Positions 63,120 through 64,000 of a stretch of 64,000 nt of DNA are shown piece after piece. The stretch covers positions 248,001-312,000 of the forward strand of contig VGZA01000001.1 in the NCBI GenBank assembly GCA_016872775.1, given 5' to 3'. This DNA comes from Planctomycetota bacterium (GTDB taxonomy: Bacteria; Planctomycetota; Planctomycetia; Pirellulales; Pirellulaceae). A program made the translations under genes and the position numbers. Positions within the stretch are counted from its first letter, which is position 1; each line of letters opens with the position of its first letter. The notes beneath the pieces were generated by a model. The model worked only from the letters and a program-made list of their open reading frames with translations. It ran no database searches and had not been told where the DNA came from.

Positions 63120-64000
63120 ATGCTTAAGCGATTTGTAGTCGTTGCTTGCATCGCAGTCGGCGCAGGCCTGTTTTCGCTGTGCATCGACGCCGTACGGGCA
63201 GTCGACGAGGTGGAGAACATCGGGCGGTGCGAATTTGACGCGCTGCCGCATCTCGTTGCGCCGTTCTGGAACATGGACAATCTTGAATTCCCGGCCGACG
63301 CGATCTCGATCGAGACGATCGAAGGCGGGAACCGAGGACTGCGGATCGGCGATCGCCGAGGCGGCCAGGCGGGACGGTATACGATTACGCTGCGCGACAG
63401 CTCGCACGGCTGGAGTCCGAGTCCGTCGCAGCAATGGCACTCGATCACGATCCGCATGGCGGCCGATTATCGTGGCACGGCGATGATCGCCGTGTCGGTC
63501 CCGGGCGCCGGTGCGCTGCTTGACATCGGGCATGGCAAATGCGTGCTCTGGCAGCGCGTTGGAGATGCGGACGTCAGGCTGGATGAAACCGCGGCAGTCC
63601 GGACCAAGATCGCCGACTGGCGAGCGGCCGATCTGCATCGGTACACCATCGAGTGGCAGCCCTCGGGCCGGCGGCATGAGATGCCGTGCCGATTGTCGAT
63701 TGATGGGCAACTGATCAAGGAGTTTCGCGGACACGATCGCGATCTTCCGTTCGATTCGACGCTCGAAATCAGCCTGGAAAACGGAGTCGGAACTGGATTG
63801 ATCGACTACCTCGAGTGGAACATCAACGGCGGCGCCAAGAAGCCGCTTCTGTCGTTCCAGGTGGAGCGAGGCGTACGGCAGTTGTTCCTGGACGATCTCG
63901 GGATCGCGGAACTCGCCGGCGTCACGCGTCGTGTGCACCAGCCAACTCGCCATCCTGAAAGTCCCGTTCTACGTGGTGAACATCCCTGGGAAAAGACGTC
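63120..64000 (+). CDS. Secreted glycoside-hydrolase-like protein (partial, runs off the right edge)
   Basis: At least 293 codons, open at the window end. The signal peptide is MLKRFVVVACIAVGAGLFSL. The N-terminal part resembles a concanavalin-like jelly roll (FRGHDRDLPFDSTLEISLEN). The visible end, QLFLDDLGIAELAGVTRRVHQPTRHPE, looks like the start of the GH32/GH43-type five-bladed propeller found in planctomycetes (QLFLDD...VTRxVH). That last assignment is uncertain because the rest is outside. It follows the beta-helix gene by 28 bases, so the two could be co-transcribed. Confidence 0.75.
   Translation, partial: MLKRFVVVACIAVGAGLFSLCIDAVRAVDEVENIGRCEFDALPHLVAPFWNMDNLEFPADAISIETIEGGNRGLRIGDRRGGQAGRYTITLRDSSHGWSPSPSQQWHSITIRMAADYRGTAMIAVSVPGAGALLDIGHGKCVLWQRVGDADVRLDETAAVRTKIADWRAADLHRYTIEWQPSGRRHEMPCRLSIDGQLIKEFRGHDRDLPFDSTLEISLENGVGTGLIDYLEWNINGGAKKPLLSFQVERGVRQLFLDDLGIAELAGVTRRVHQPTRHPESPVLRGEHPWEKT

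Overview
The window reads as a chromosomal segment of a Planctomycetes (Planctomycetota) bacterium. It is GC-rich and carries lineage-typical families: a DUF1501 protein with a Tat-type leader, DUF1080 and DUF1593 secreted enzymes, a PVC-style multi-haem cytochrome c, Tat-exported Gfo/Idh/MocA oxidoreductases, a sialate O-acetylesterase, and a large cohesin/dockerin-like surface protein opening with a short basic stretch and an FEGLESRQLLAGD motif. No plasmid, phage, IS element or CRISPR array was seen. All calls come from reading the sequence; no database search was run.

Left part (1-13493, + strand): a tight operon of the DUF58/Bat type: DUF58 protein, two VWA membrane proteins, a 1235-residue DUF4175-like coiled-coil membrane protein, a secreted low-complexity protein, a prenyltransferase/squalene-oxidase-repeat protein, an NPCBM-like secreted protein and an isoprenylcysteine methyltransferase-like protein whose 5' end looks frameshifted. 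Translation genes follow: rpmE (with a palindrome filling its promoter spacer), prfA and prmC. Next come a broken GGDEF-family gene, a PlsC-type acyltransferase, DUF1080 and DUF1593 proteins, a Cys-rich secreted protein, an OprP-like porin, a MarR regulator, an Ntn-type asparaginase and an AddB/AddA-like helicase-nuclease pair.

Middle (31164-39533, - strand): six co-directional genes that look like a hydroxyproline degradation cluster: an enolase-superfamily enzyme resembling cis-3-hydroxy-L-proline dehydratase, a five-haem cytochrome c protein, a beta-propeller protein, a DapA-family lyase/deaminase, a two-cysteine proline racemase/4-hydroxyproline 2-epimerase, and an FAD-dependent D-amino-acid-type dehydrogenase. 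Three near-identical 18-bp palindromes sit just upstream of the first gene. Downstream lie a sialate O-acetylesterase, a glycoside hydrolase remnant that stops at a tRNA-Arg(UCU) gene, and two poorly characterised genes.

Right part (43846-64000): Gfo/Idh/MocA oxidoreductase, FKBP isomerase, the 1064-residue adhesin-like protein, two tiny membrane proteins, ispE, asnB, a TIM-barrel/DUF1805/dicarboxylate-symporter operon, a second Gfo/Idh/MocA gene between inverted copies of a hairpin repeat, a DUF1501 protein, a DinB-like protein, a subtilisin-like protease, a parallel beta-helix protein and the 5' part of a further secreted protein running off the edge. The strongest unexplained signal is a self-contained minus-strand transcription unit at 45303-45597 (promoter, GNRA-capped hairpin, T8 intrinsic terminator) lying in an otherwise empty gap. 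Several genes carry apparent frame disruptions (12904, 16081-16984, 41740, perhaps 43080), so either local gene decay or assembly indels should be considered.
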